This document shows positions 53,089 to 62,599 of a stretch of 64,000 nt of DNA, piece after piece; positions within the stretch are counted from its first letter, which is position 1, and the number at the start of each line of letters is the position of its first letter. The notes under the pieces are model-generated. The model did no database searches and had not been told where the DNA came from. It saw only the letters and a list, made by a program, of their open reading frames with translations. A program made the translations under genes and the position numbers. Origin of the DNA: Saccharomyces uvarum (taxonomy: Eukaryota; Ascomycota; Saccharomycetes; Saccharomycetales; Saccharomycetaceae); assembly GCA_947243795.1 (NCBI GenBank), contig OX365932.1:62001-126000 (forward strand), given 5' to 3'.

Positions 53089-56000
53089 GACAACACGCAC
53101 AATATACTCAAATGATGAACTACCTGATCACCTTCTTATTGATTCAGGAGCTTCACAAACGCTTGTCAGATCAGCCCATTATCTACACCATGCAACACCA
53201 AATTCTGAAATAAACATAGTCGATGCTCAAAAACAAGACATTCCTATAAATGCCATTGGTAATCTTCACTTCAACTTTCAGAACGGCACCAAAACATCAA
53301 TAAAAGCACTGCACACACCAAACATAGCCTATGATCTATTAAGTTTAAGTGAGCTGGCTAACCAAAATATTACTGCCTGCTTTACCAGAAACACTTTAGA
53401 AAGATCTGATGGTACAGTACTAGCCCCCATAGTCAAACATGGAGACTTTTACTGGTTATCTAAAAAATACCTAATTCCTTCACACATTTCAAAGCTAACA
53501 ATAAACAACGTCAACAAAAGCAAAAGCGTAAATAAATATCCATATCCGTTAATACATCGAATGCTTGGACATGCTAACGTCCAAAGTATTCAGAAGTCTC
53601 TTAAGAAAAATGCAGTTACATATTTGAAAGAATCGGATATTGAATGGTCTAACGCTAGCACATATCAATGTCCCGACTGTCTAATCGGCAAAAGCACGAA
53701 ACATAGACATGTCAAAGGATCACGACTAAAGTACCAAGAATCATATGAACCTTTTCAGTACCTACATACCGATATATTTGGTCCTGTTCATCACTTACCG
53801 AAAAGTGCACCTTCTTACTTTATATCATTTACAGATGAGAAAACAAGATTCCAATGGGTCTACCCATTACACGACCGTCGTGAAGAATCTATCCTCAATG
53901 TTTTTACATCGATATTAGCATTTATTAAGAACCAATTCAATGCTCGCGTTCTAGTTATCCAGATGGATCGTGGTTCCGAGTACACTAACAAAACTCTTCA
54001 TAAGTTCTTTACGAACAGAGGAATTACTGCATGCTATACAACCACGGCAGATTCTAGAGCACACGGTGTCGCTGAACGATTAAATCGTACTTTATTAAAC
54101 GATTGTCGTACACTACTTCATTGTAGTGGTCTACCAAATCATCTATGGTTCTCAGCAGTCGAATTTTCTACTATAATCAGAAATTCATTAGTCTCACCAA
54201 AAAACGATAAATCGGCACGACAACATGCAGGTTTAGCTGGACTGGACATTACTACTATACTACCTTTCGGTCAACCAGTTATAGTTAACAACCATAATCC
54301 CGACTCGAAAATACATCCTCGTGGAATTCCAGGTTACGCTTTACATCCATCTCGAAACTCTTATGGCTATATTATCTATCTTCCATCCTTGAAGAAGACA
54401 GTAGATACTACCAATTACGTTATATTACAAGACAAGCAATCCAGATTGGACCAATTCAACTACGATACACTCACCTTTGATGATGATCTCAATCGTTTAA
54501 CAGCCCATAGCCAATCTTTTATTGAGCAAAAGGAAACAGAGCAGTCATATGATCAACATACAGAATCTGATCATGACTATCAATCGGAGATTGAAATAAA
54601 CTCTGATCCTCTAGTGAACGATTTCTCGTCCCAATCAATGAACCCTTTACAATTAGACCATGAACCAGTTCAAAAGGTACGTGCACCTAAGGAAGTTGAT
54701 GCTGACATATCTGAATACAATATTCTTCCGTCCCCTACACGATCTCGTACACCCCATATCATTAATAAAGAGAGTACCGAAATGGGTGGTACCATTGAAT
54801 CAGATATTACTTCACCTAGACACTCGTCTACCTTCACTGCACGAAACCAAAATCAACCTGGCAGTCCCAATGATATTATTGATTTGACTTCACAGGATAG
54901 AGTTGATTCTGGATTTGAAAACATCCAAACTACCCGTTTGGGTGGTACGGAGGAACCATGTATTCAACGAAATAGTGATACAAATATCAAATACAGGACT
55001 ACAAATAGTACGCCATCAATGGATGACCCTCCGCCTGATAGTGACTCAACTACTCCCATCATCTCTATAAAAACAAAGAATGTATGTGATGACACACCCT
55101 CCATTGATACGGATCCGCCAGAGTATCACTCTTCTAACCATGTGACTCCCAATATAATGCCTGACAAATCCTCCAAAACTGTTACGGCCGATTCTATTCT
55201 TGACGACCTCCCACTTCCTGACTTAACCCATGAATCTCCTACGGACACTTCTGATGTTTCAAAAGATATTCCACACATACACTCTCGTCAGACTAATTCC
55301 AGTTTGGGTGGTATGGATGATTCTAACGTTTTGACTACTACCAAAAGTAAGAAAAGATCAGTAGAAGATAATGAAACTGAAATTGAGGTATCCCGAGACA
55401 CATGGAATAATAAGAATATGAGAAGTCTGGAACCACCAAGGTCAAAGAAACGTATAAATCTAATTGCCGCAATAAAAGGAGTAAAATCGATCAAACCAGT
55501 TCGAACGACCTTAAGATATGATGAAGCAATCACATATAATAAGGACAACAAAGAAAAAGACAGATATATTGAAGCTTATCATAAAGAAGTTAACCAACTG
55601 TTGAAAATGAACACTTGGGATACAAACAAGTATTATGATAGAAATGAAATAGATCCTAAGAAAGTAATAAACTCAATGTTTATCTTTAACAAAAAACGTG
55701 ATGGTACACACAAAGCTAGATTTGTTGCAAGAGGCGACATTCAACACCCCGATACATATGAATCTGGTATGCAATCCAATACCGTACATCACTATGCACT
55801 GATGACGTCACTGTCAATCGCATTAGACAATGACTATTATATCACACAACTGGACATATCCTCTGCTTATTTATATGCTGATATCAAAGAAGAATTATAC
55901 ATAAGACCTCCACCACATTTAGGTTTGAATAATAAATTACTACGTTTGAGAAAATCACTCTATGGTTTGAAACAAAGTGGTGCAAACTGGTATGAAACCA

Positions 56001-57085
56001 TTAAATCATATTTAATAAATTGTTGTGAAATGCAAGAAGTTCGTGGATGGTCATGTGTTTTTAGAAATAGTCAAGTAACAATATGTTTATTTGTTGATGA
56101 CATGATTCTATTTAGCAAAGACTTAAATGCGAATAAGAAAATCATAACAACACTCAAGAAACAATACGATACAAAGATAATAAATCTAGGTGAAAGTGAT
56201 AACGAAATTCAGTACGACATACTTGGATTAGAGATCAAATATCAAAGAAGTAAGTACATGAAATTAGGTATGGAAAAATCTTTGACAGAAAAATTACCCA
56301 AACTAAACGTTCCTTTAAATCCAAAAGGAAAGAAACTTAGTGCTCCAGGTCAACCAGGTCTTTATATAGACCAGGATGAACTAGAACTAGATGAAGATGA
56401 ATACAAAGAGAAAGTACATGAAATGCAAAAGTTGATTGGTCTAGCTTCATATGTTGGATATAAATTTAGATTTGACTTACTATACTACATCAACACACTT
56501 GCACAACATATATTATTTCCCTCTAGACAAGTTTTAGACATGACATATGAGTTAATACAATTCATGTGGGACACTAGAGATAAACAATTGATATGGCACA
56601 AAAACAAACCTACTAAGCCAGATAATAAATTAGTCGCAATAAGCGATGCTTCATATGGTAACCAACCATATTACAAGTCACAAGTTGGTAACATTTTCCT
56701 ACTCAATGGAAAAGTGATTGGAGGAAAGTCGACAAAGGCTTCGTTAACATGCACTTCAACTACAGAAGCAGAAATACACGCAGTCAGTGAAGCTATTCCG
56801 CTATTGAATAACCTCAGTCACCTTGTGCAAGAACTTAACAAAAAACCAATCATTAAAGGCTTACTTACTGATAGTAGATCAACGATCAGTATAATTAAGT
56901 CTACAAATGAAGAAAAATTTAGAAACAGATTTTTTGGCACAAAGGCAATGAGACTCAGAGATGAAGTATCAAGTAATAATTTATACATATACTACATCGA
57001 GACCAAGAAGAACATTGCTGATGTGATGACAAAACCCCTTCCGATAAAAACATTTAAAATATTAACAAACAAATGGATTCATTAG
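53045..57085 (+). CDS. Ty pol (TYB) frame
   Basis: A 1,346-codon frame in the Ty1/copia arrangement: an aspartic protease near the start (the DSGAS motif), an integrase with a zinc-binding HHCC region and catalytic core, a long variable linker, reverse transcriptase with an FVDD box and RNase H. It is expressed by the family's programmed frameshift from gag. It looks whole. The range given is the open frame, not a mature protein. Confidence 0.94.
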   Translation: MTTNLVLGQQQKESKTTRTIYSNDELPDHLLIDSGASQTLVRSAHYLHHATPNSEINIVDAQKQDIPINAIGNLHFNFQNGTKTSIKALHTPNIAYDLLSLSELANQNITACFTRNTLERSDGTVLAPIVKHGDFYWLSKKYLIPSHISKLTINNVNKSKSVNKYPYPLIHRMLGHANVQSIQKSLKKNAVTYLKESDIEWSNASTYQCPDCLIGKSTKHRHVKGSRLKYQESYEPFQYLHTDIFGPVHHLPKSAPSYFISFTDEKTRFQWVYPLHDRREESILNVFTSILAFIKNQFNARVLVIQMDRGSEYTNKTLHKFFTNRGITACYTTTADSRAHGVAERLNRTLLNDCRTLLHCSGLPNHLWFSAVEFSTIIRNSLVSPKNDKSARQHAGLAGLDITTILPFGQPVIVNNHNPDSKIHPRGIPGYALHPSRNSYGYIIYLPSLKKTVDTTNYVILQDKQSRLDQFNYDTLTFDDDLNRLTAHSQSFIEQKETEQSYDQHTESDHDYQSEIEINSDPLVNDFSSQSMNPLQLDHEPVQKVRAPKEVDADISEYNILPSPTRSRTPHIINKESTEMGGTIESDITSPRHSSTFTARNQNQPGSPNDIIDLTSQDRVDSGFENIQTTRLGGTEEPCIQRNSDTNIKYRTTNSTPSMDDPPPDSDSTTPIISIKTKNVCDDTPSIDTDPPEYHSSNHVTPNIMPDKSSKTVTADSILDDLPLPDLTHESPTDTSDVSKDIPHIHSRQTNSSLGGMDDSNVLTTTKSKKRSVEDNETEIEVSRDTWNNKNMRSLEPPRSKKRINLIAAIKGVKSIKPVRTTLRYDEAITYNKDNKEKDRYIEAYHKEVNQLLKMNTWDTNKYYDRNEIDPKKVINSMFIFNKKRDGTHKARFVARGDIQHPDTYESGMQSNTVHHYALMTSLSIALDNDYYITQLDISSAYLYADIKEELYIRPPPHLGLNNKLLRLRKSLYGLKQSGANWYETIKSYLINCCEMQEVRGWSCVFRNSQVTICLFVDDMILFSKDLNANKKIITTLKKQYDTKIINLGESDNEIQYDILGLEIKYQRSKYMKLGMEKSLTEKLPKLNVPLNPKGKKLSAPGQPGLYIDQDELELDEDEYKEKVHEMQKLIGLASYVGYKFRFDLLYYINTLAQHILFPSRQVLDMTYELIQFMWDTRDKQLIWHKNKPTKPDNKLVAISDASYGNQPYYKSQVGNIFLLNGKVIGGKSTKASLTCTSTTEAEIHAVSEAIPLLNNLSHLVQELNKKPIIKGLLTDSRSTISIIKSTNEEKFRNRFFGTKAMRLRDEVSSNNLYIYYIETKKNIADVMTKPLPIKTFKILTNKWIH

Positions 57086-57098
57086 ATCTATTACATTA

Positions 57099-57107
57099 TG
57101 GGTGGTA
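57099..57107 (+). other. Polypurine tract of the Ty element
   Basis: TGGGTGGTA directly precedes the 3' LTR and is the plus-strand primer site used by Ty1-type elements. Confidence 0.9.
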
Positions 57108-57439
57108 TGTTGTAATATAAATCAACTATCATCTACTAACTAGTATTTACGTTACTAGTATATTATCATATACGGTGTTAGAAGATGACGCAAATGATGA
57201 GAGATAGTCATCGAAATTAGTGGAAGCTGAAACGCAAGGATTGATAATGTAGTAGGATCAATGAATGATAACATATAAAACGATGATAATAATATCTATA
57301 GAATTGTGTAGAATTGCAGATTCCCTTTTATGGATTCCTAAATCCCCGAGGAGAACTTCTAGTATATCTACATACCTAATATTATTGCCTTACCAAAAAT
57401 GGAATCCCAACAATTACATCAAAATCCACAACAATCTCA
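57108..57439 (+). repeat. 3' LTR of the Ty element
   Basis: 332 bp, reading the same as the 5' copy from TGTTGTAATA to CAATCTCA. It is followed by the target duplication CCTCC. Confidence 0.96.
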
Positions 57440-57604
57440 CCTCCCTTATATAATAAGAAAGAGCTGCTCATTGTCATTACTTACTAAACAACTAAGTATC
57501 AACAAATACACAGTGAAATGAAAGATTCTCAGTTGGTGCTTAAACCCAAACTTGTAACTGGCAGACAAGACTCAGAAAATCTTCCATAATTTTCATAATT
57601 ACTA

Positions 57605-57676
57605 GGTTTTATAGTGTAGTGGTTATCACTTTCGGTTTTGATCCGGACAACCCCGGTTCGAATCCGGGTAAGACCT
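57605..57676 (+). tRNA. tRNA-Gln(UUG)
   Basis: This 72-nt gene begins GGTTTTATAGTGTAG and ends GGGTAAGACCT, forming the acceptor stem. The anticodon stem TTCGG/CCGGA holds the loop TTTTGAT with TTG at 57638-57640. B-box GGTTCGAATCC is intact and a T5 terminator follows. There is no intron. It sits between VAC8 and UBC8 as in S. cerevisiae, and the Ty element lies on its 5' side. Confidence 0.98.
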
Positions 57677-58242
57677 ATTTTTGATTTACTGATGAGTATT
57701 CATTTAGTTTTTTTTAGCTTGGCATTTAACGACGAGAGAGATTACTGTTGATTGGTTTTTTTATTACAATATAGCCTGAAAAACAAAGATACAGATCTTA
57801 CTTACGGTTTGCTTATATATTTTACCTCTTTTTTTCCTTTTTTTTTCTCCTCCAGAAAAGTACTTCATTATAACTGCTACTCAACGATATCTATAACATC
57901 ATCCACAGGTTGGCATTTTCCAGTATTTTAATCATCCGGGGCAGAACTAAAATAAGAAGTACCTGTCATCTTAAGGTAAAGAAAAATCTATCCTTTGTTT
58001 CCGGGTATTTTTTTTCTTTTACAAATAAAAATAGAATAAAAAAAATTGATTGAAATTAAAATAGAGTAAAGTAGGTAGAGTAAAGTGATGTAGAAGAAAA
58101 ATAAAGTTTAGAGAAGGGAGAAAGTGTGTGTCGGAGAGAGAGAGAGAGGGAGAGAAAAAGAGAGAAAGGGATGAAAAAAAAAATCAGTTAGAAGAAAGTT
58201 TTGGAAAAATTATAATGCCTAGTCCAATTATTGTAGAAGAAA
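57677..58242. other. Region between tRNA-Gln and the VAC8 3' end
   Basis: This 566-bp AT-rich stretch is the VAC8 3' flank. A purine microsatellite (GA-rich, about 58130-58170) and a repeated TAGAGTAAAGT-type sequence near 58062-58085 are its only structure. I see no gene or LTR. Confidence 0.55.
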
Positions 58243-59979
58243 TCAATGTAAAAATTGTAAAATTTGTTGAGTAATGTTGTACAGTTCTAAGCTTGCGTCC
58301 TCTGCAGGTTGATGCTCCGAGCCTGTGTCGTTGTGGTTACTGCTGTTGTCATTCGAATTTGTGTTAATATTATTTCCTGGATTCTTAACATCGATACCTG
58401 ATCTTTGTAGACGTTCAAAAGTTGCATCTGCCATTTTTCTTACTCCATTAATAATGTCATCATCATTCTTGACCAAATCTTCAACTTTATCGTTATGACT
58501 CTCTAGCAACTGTAAAATTGTCCATAGCGCAATGTGTTCAAACGTAGCATAATCACTTTTCAAAAATCTAATCAAAAATCCACGAATACCCTCATTCGGA
58601 CGGTCCCATGCTTCAATGATTTTTGTATAATTGTTTACCCTTGAGCATAGATTTGCCAAAGCAGCTGCTGCATTACCGGACACTTCCTGATTTTGAGAGA
58701 AAGTCATTGGGATTAAAGCGTCTAGAATATTTGCTTCCAATAAGTCCAATTTAGAGACATCTGCTAAAGCCAAAATTGCAAAACATGCGGAAATTTCACT
58801 TTGAACACTAACAGGTGAATCTAAAGCTAATTCTTTGCATTTTTCTACGGCCCCACTTTCGAAAAACTCTTTTCTATTTTTTTCAGATGATGCTGCCAAA
58901 TTTCTCAACGTAGATACGGCATGACATTGGATTTCTTCTGAGTCTTTGTAATCTAGTAATTTCACTAATGGTTTCAAGAAACCAGCATCTACAATCAAAC
59001 CTTCATTCAATGGGTGAATTGAGATGTTTCTAATGCATGCTACACTAGCCAAGACTAGTGGTATAGAATCACTCTGAATCAATTTCACCAAATGAGGTAA
59101 GCCACCAGCTCTTACAATTTCTAATTGATAACTGGTATCTGACGCTAGGTTTCTTAATGCCAAAGTAGCTTGGCATTTTACTCTAGAAGATGGGGAATCC
59201 ATTAGACCCACCAACTTTGAAACTAATCTTGGCTCAGTTTGAGCCAGTTTCTTGCGATTGGACTCGTCTACTGCTATATTCGATAAAGCAGTGGTACAAT
59301 AATACTGAACGTCAGGATCGGTAGATGAAAGTAAAGATACCAATACAGGTACAGCACCAGCATTAACCAGTTCTTTTCTGTTTTCCTCAGAATGTGTCAT
59401 ATTTAGTAATGCACCTGTGGCATTTCTTTGAACTCTGATGTGTTTGGATTTAGCCAATTTGGTCAACGGGATTAAAGCACCGGAAGTGGCAATCTTGTGT
59501 TTATTGTCATCTCTTGTGGCCAAATTGGTAATGCATCCAACGGCATTGCATTGAACCTCTACGTTATCACCCATCATTTGATTTATTAATGGTTCTAAGC
59601 CACCCATTTCCACTATCAACAATTTGTTTTCATTATTTACGGCCAAATTACCCAGGGCTGCACAGGCAGCCACTTGAATTTGTGGGTCTTGACTTTGTAA
59701 CAGTATTAAGATAGGTTCTAGCACTTCTCTAGAGACTTGACGAACATATTTTTCAGTAATTTCTGCAAATGCCAAAGCAGCACTCCTTTGTAAATTTAAA
59801 TTATCTGAATAAACTAAAGTTGTCAATGCTTTCAACGGACCGCCTGAGTAGAAATCCAACTGGTCTTTATCTTCCAAGTATCCTAGTAATAAAGTCACCG
59901 CTTCTCTTTCATTTTCGGCAATTGGTGAGACACTGGCCTCGTCTGAAGAATCTTTCAAGCAACTACAACATGACCCCAT
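58243..59979 (-). CDS. VAC8: Vac8, vacuolar armadillo-repeat protein
   Basis: Vac8 tethers partners such as Vac17, Nvj1 and Atg13 to the vacuole for inheritance, nucleus-vacuole junctions and selective autophagy. The 578-residue length equals that of S. cerevisiae. The N-terminus MGSCCSC provides the Gly2 myristoylation site and Cys4, Cys5 and Cys7 palmitoylation sites. A tandem array of about twelve armadillo repeats covers about 40-515, with repeated motifs such as [16 protein letters not shown] and [18 protein letters not shown]. The C-terminal tail is Asn-rich and ends [13 protein letters not shown]. Conservation is very high. Confidence 0.98.
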   Translation of the reverse strand: MGSCCSCLKDSSDEASVSPIAENEREAVTLLLGYLEDKDQLDFYSGGPLKALTTLVYSDNLNLQRSAALAFAEITEKYVRQVSREVLEPILILLQSQDPQIQVAACAALGNLAVNNENKLLIVEMGGLEPLINQMMGDNVEVQCNAVGCITNLATRDDNKHKIATSGALIPLTKLAKSKHIRVQRNATGALLNMTHSEENRKELVNAGAVPVLVSLLSSTDPDVQYYCTTALSNIAVDESNRKKLAQTEPRLVSKLVGLMDSPSSRVKCQATLALRNLASDTSYQLEIVRAGGLPHLVKLIQSDSIPLVLASVACIRNISIHPLNEGLIVDAGFLKPLVKLLDYKDSEEIQCHAVSTLRNLAASSEKNRKEFFESGAVEKCKELALDSPVSVQSEISACFAILALADVSKLDLLEANILDALIPMTFSQNQEVSGNAAAALANLCSRVNNYTKIIEAWDRPNEGIRGFLIRFLKSDYATFEHIALWTILQLLESHNDKVEDLVKNDDDIINGVRKMADATFERLQRSGIDVKNPGNNINTNSNDNSSNHNDTGSEHQPAEDASLELYNITQQILQFLH

Positions 59980-60528
59980 AGTTGTAAAATATATATATAC
60001 ACAGACAAAAGAACAGCGTTATCTTTTGCTCAGTCTCTGTCTTTGTAAGATTGGAAATTGGCAAATTACTTTTTATAGGGTTGTATAAATATATTATACC
60101 TTATTTTAACAACAGAGGGAAAAGTAGGAAATTAAACGGGAGAGCCAATGAAAAAAAAAACGGGAAAGAAATTAGACTCGCAATAAATTATAATCACAAA
60201 ATTATAGCACTGTTCAACCTTGAATTGATATACTTGGTGTCTTGAATGACAAATAACTCTATCATTATCAATTACAGGAAAGGGTTCATTTTTTCTTTCC
60301 ATTCATTCTTCTTTTTTTCCTTCTCGTTTTGAGTCCTCCTTAAGGGCCTGTTACCCGGGCAAGGAAGAATAACCAACAACGGAATCGTAGTTCTACTATC
60401 TGCCATATATTAGTAATTTGTCTCCTGGTAGTTGCCACCACCGCACTGTATTATTGCGGTGATGTTCTCGTTTTCTTGCTGTATGTATACATTTATATAC
60501 TCGGTATAGGCTAAATTCGGTTCCTGTT
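59980..60528. other. VAC8 promoter and EDC3 3' flank
   Basis: This 549-bp region separates two leftward genes. A strong Reb1-type site TTACCCGG lies at 60351-60358, about 370 bp before VAC8. TATATATATACAC just before the VAC8 ATG (59989-60001) is low complexity. I see no gene. Confidence 0.55.
60351..60358. promoter_or_regulatory. Reb1-type site upstream of VAC8
   Basis: TTACCCGG is the full Reb1 core, a general regulatory factor site that clears nucleosomes or blocks read-through between tandem genes. It lies between EDC3's end and VAC8's start, where either role would make sense. Confidence 0.55.
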
Positions 60529-62196
60529 TTACAAGTCTAGAAGTAAAGACCCATCAGTGACGAACAGATCACAGTTTTGGAACTTACGCAAAGAGGTTCT
60601 TTGTGAATAAACACTTTGTGGGATACCCATATCGATCAAAACAGCATCCTCTAATTTAGGTAGGTGTATGATTAGGTTGTTGATGGCCATTAAGGGCCAG
60701 CCGGAACAAATAATCCCCGTTGCCTCGATTCTGTCCGGGAAGAAGATATCTGGCAAACCGGAGCCCGCATCGAACCCGTTTGGAATGTCCAAAGACCATA
60801 CTTTAGTAGAGCCTCGCTGTTTGTTACACCACGATATCATACTTTTGATTCTAGCTTCAATGGTCTCCGACGTGCCTGCCAGATCGCTTAGTGTGCAGTC
60901 GTACCCTTGCATAGCATCAATGACCATTTCCACAGGACTGTTCAATGTTTCCATAGCGGATTCCAGTGACGATATACTGTTTACGACCTTACCGCCGCAT
61001 TTTTTGTAGATTTCTGTTTGTTGCTTGACCATAGGATCTTGTAGTTCATTTTGGGAACATGTGAATAATGTTATAACACGGATATGACCCGTTTGACAAA
61101 GGTGCCTGCCTAATGCCAATGCTTTGGCACCAGATCTGTTGGAATCTGAGGTCAATATTACCACCAGAGGTTCTGGATTAGTATTCTGTAAACGCAAACG
61201 TGCACGGCCACCAAGCTTCTGCTTCAGGAAGAATGAGGCATTTACAGCAAAATTCTCTAACAGTACAGATGAATTGATACTAAAGAATTCAGATGTGATA
61301 CTCTCCATTTCGAGTAATTGCACTGGGGTGGCCATCGGGATGGTTTGCTTAGTGTTTTTGGATTTGATGGTCGTTTGTTTGTTTGCAGGTGGTAAAGATG
61401 TTGAGTTTGACCTTGACTGGCTAATAATCATTTGACCTAATTTGGCTAGTACTTGATCTTTGTCACTTATGATAGCGTTTTTCGTTTTATCGTCCATGGA
61501 TGGAGAGTTTGTAGCAGAATGGATTAAGTGAGTGATGTTCAACGATTGAGTGATCGGTAAATACCTGGGGTCATCAATGTCATCAACGTCGTACTCATGC
61601 TCATCATCTTCCACCTCTGCATCATCTTGGTCTTCTTCTTGCGGCTGAGGCTGTGGCGCGCTTCGCTCATTTTTAGAGGAGATTTTGTTCCATGAATCTT
61701 TCTTTGCATCTGGGATAACCAATTCGTCGATTTGGTAGTTATTTTGTTGGGATTGGGGTTGTTTTCTATTATGTCCCTGTAATCTGTTTTCCGGTAATAT
61801 ATCGTCACTTTGCTTTAATTGAGCAAATACGTCTTTTTTGTTAAACATGCCCAAATTCCCTTGAAAATCAAAATCCTCCTGTAATTTTATCTTACTTACA
61901 TCGTCATCTTGCCAATCAATATGTTCACCACGATTTTGACTACTATATTCATTTTGTTGTTGTTGCTGTTGCTGTTGTCTCGGCTGTTTCCTTTTACCCG
62001 ATTGAGGGGCAACGGTTAGAACTTTTAAATCCTTTAGTCTAGAGGCTCTTACTTTAAAAGCTTGGGATTTACCGCCGTCACCGAATTGTACGTCATTCAA
62101 AGTCAATCCTTTCGAAGTTGCTTTGGCGATTTTCCCCTGAATGAGCTTCCCGTCTTTTAGCTCCACTTGCACACCAAAGCCAATAAATTGAGACAT
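60529..62196 (-). CDS. EDC3: Edc3, enhancer of mRNA decapping
   Basis: Edc3 is a P-body scaffold that stimulates the Dcp1/Dcp2 decapping enzyme and binds Dhh1. The 555-residue protein has an N-terminal divergent LSm domain (about 1-65), a glutamine run and linker, the FDF motif region (about 106-127, DFDFQGNLGMFNKKDVFAQL) and a C-terminal YjeF-N domain (about 310-555) that dimerises. The Gln-rich tract (residues 74-81) varies between strains in related species. The ATG at 62196 gives MSQFIGFGVQVELKDGK as in S. cerevisiae. It is divergent from NPP2. Confidence 0.97.
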   Translation of the reverse strand: MSQFIGFGVQVELKDGKLIQGKIAKATSKGLTLNDVQFGDGGKSQAFKVRASRLKDLKVLTVAPQSGKRKQPRQQQQQQQQNEYSSQNRGEHIDWQDDDVSKIKLQEDFDFQGNLGMFNKKDVFAQLKQSDDILPENRLQGHNRKQPQSQQNNYQIDELVIPDAKKDSWNKISSKNERSAPQPQPQEEDQDDAEVEDDEHEYDVDDIDDPRYLPITQSLNITHLIHSATNSPSMDDKTKNAIISDKDQVLAKLGQMIISQSRSNSTSLPPANKQTTIKSKNTKQTIPMATPVQLLEMESITSEFFSINSSVLLENFAVNASFFLKQKLGGRARLRLQNTNPEPLVVILTSDSNRSGAKALALGRHLCQTGHIRVITLFTCSQNELQDPMVKQQTEIYKKCGGKVVNSISSLESAMETLNSPVEMVIDAMQGYDCTLSDLAGTSETIEARIKSMISWCNKQRGSTKVWSLDIPNGFDAGSGLPDIFFPDRIEATGIICSGWPLMAINNLIIHLPKLEDAVLIDMGIPQSVYSQRTSLRKFQNCDLFVTDGSLLLDL

Positions 62197-62599
62197 TAAA
62201 ATTACTGCTACGAACCGTTATATCTTGCACTGAGAGGTACCGATCTGTCAAGAAAAATTGCTGAGCACTTTAGCTAAAATACTCGAATTAACTGTGTTTT
62301 CTTTCTATTGCCCAGTGATTGAAAAAAAAAAAAAATGATAAACGAAAAAAGCAGACAGGTTCAACTCCAGGGTAATAGAATAATAAAAACAATATAACAC
62401 ATGATAATTATAACCTAATATATTACCAAACGCAACTACTTGTCAACGGTTTCAAGCAATAGACTTTCCCTCAGTATGCTAGGGTGTTGATTGTCAATGT
62501 ACGTGACTTGAGGGTTCTTTTAGTAGGAAAATAAAAGTTGTGGTAGTTCAAATAATAAACCACAAAATAGGTTTGAAGCATTTAGTAAAGGTGCACGGT
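62197..62599. other. Divergent promoter between EDC3 and NPP2
   Basis: This 403-bp AT-rich interval contains a poly-A run near 62322-62335 and drives EDC3 leftward and NPP2 rightward. I do not find a CACGTG/CACGTT Pho4 site, although S. cerevisiae NPP2 is phosphate-regulated. I see no gene. Confidence 0.5.

Larger units (their letters stand above)
51481..57439 (+). mobile_element. Ty1/Ty2-family LTR retrotransposon, apparently whole
   Basis: The element spans two 332-bp LTRs in direct orientation and about 5.3 kb of internal sequence encoding gag and pol in the Ty1/copia order (protease, integrase, reverse transcriptase, RNase H). CCTCC flanks it on both sides (51476-51480 and 57440-57444) as a perfect 5-bp target duplication. 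The primer-binding site TGGTAGCGCC (51813-51822) pairs with the initiator tRNA-Met 3' end, and the polypurine tract TGGGTGGTA abuts the 3' LTR. It lies about 165 bp from tRNA-Gln, the usual Ty1-type target zone. LTRs read identically, so insertion is recent. It looks whole, with no break that I can see. Gag resembles that of S. cerevisiae Ty1 but is clearly a distinct subfamily. Confidence 0.96.
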
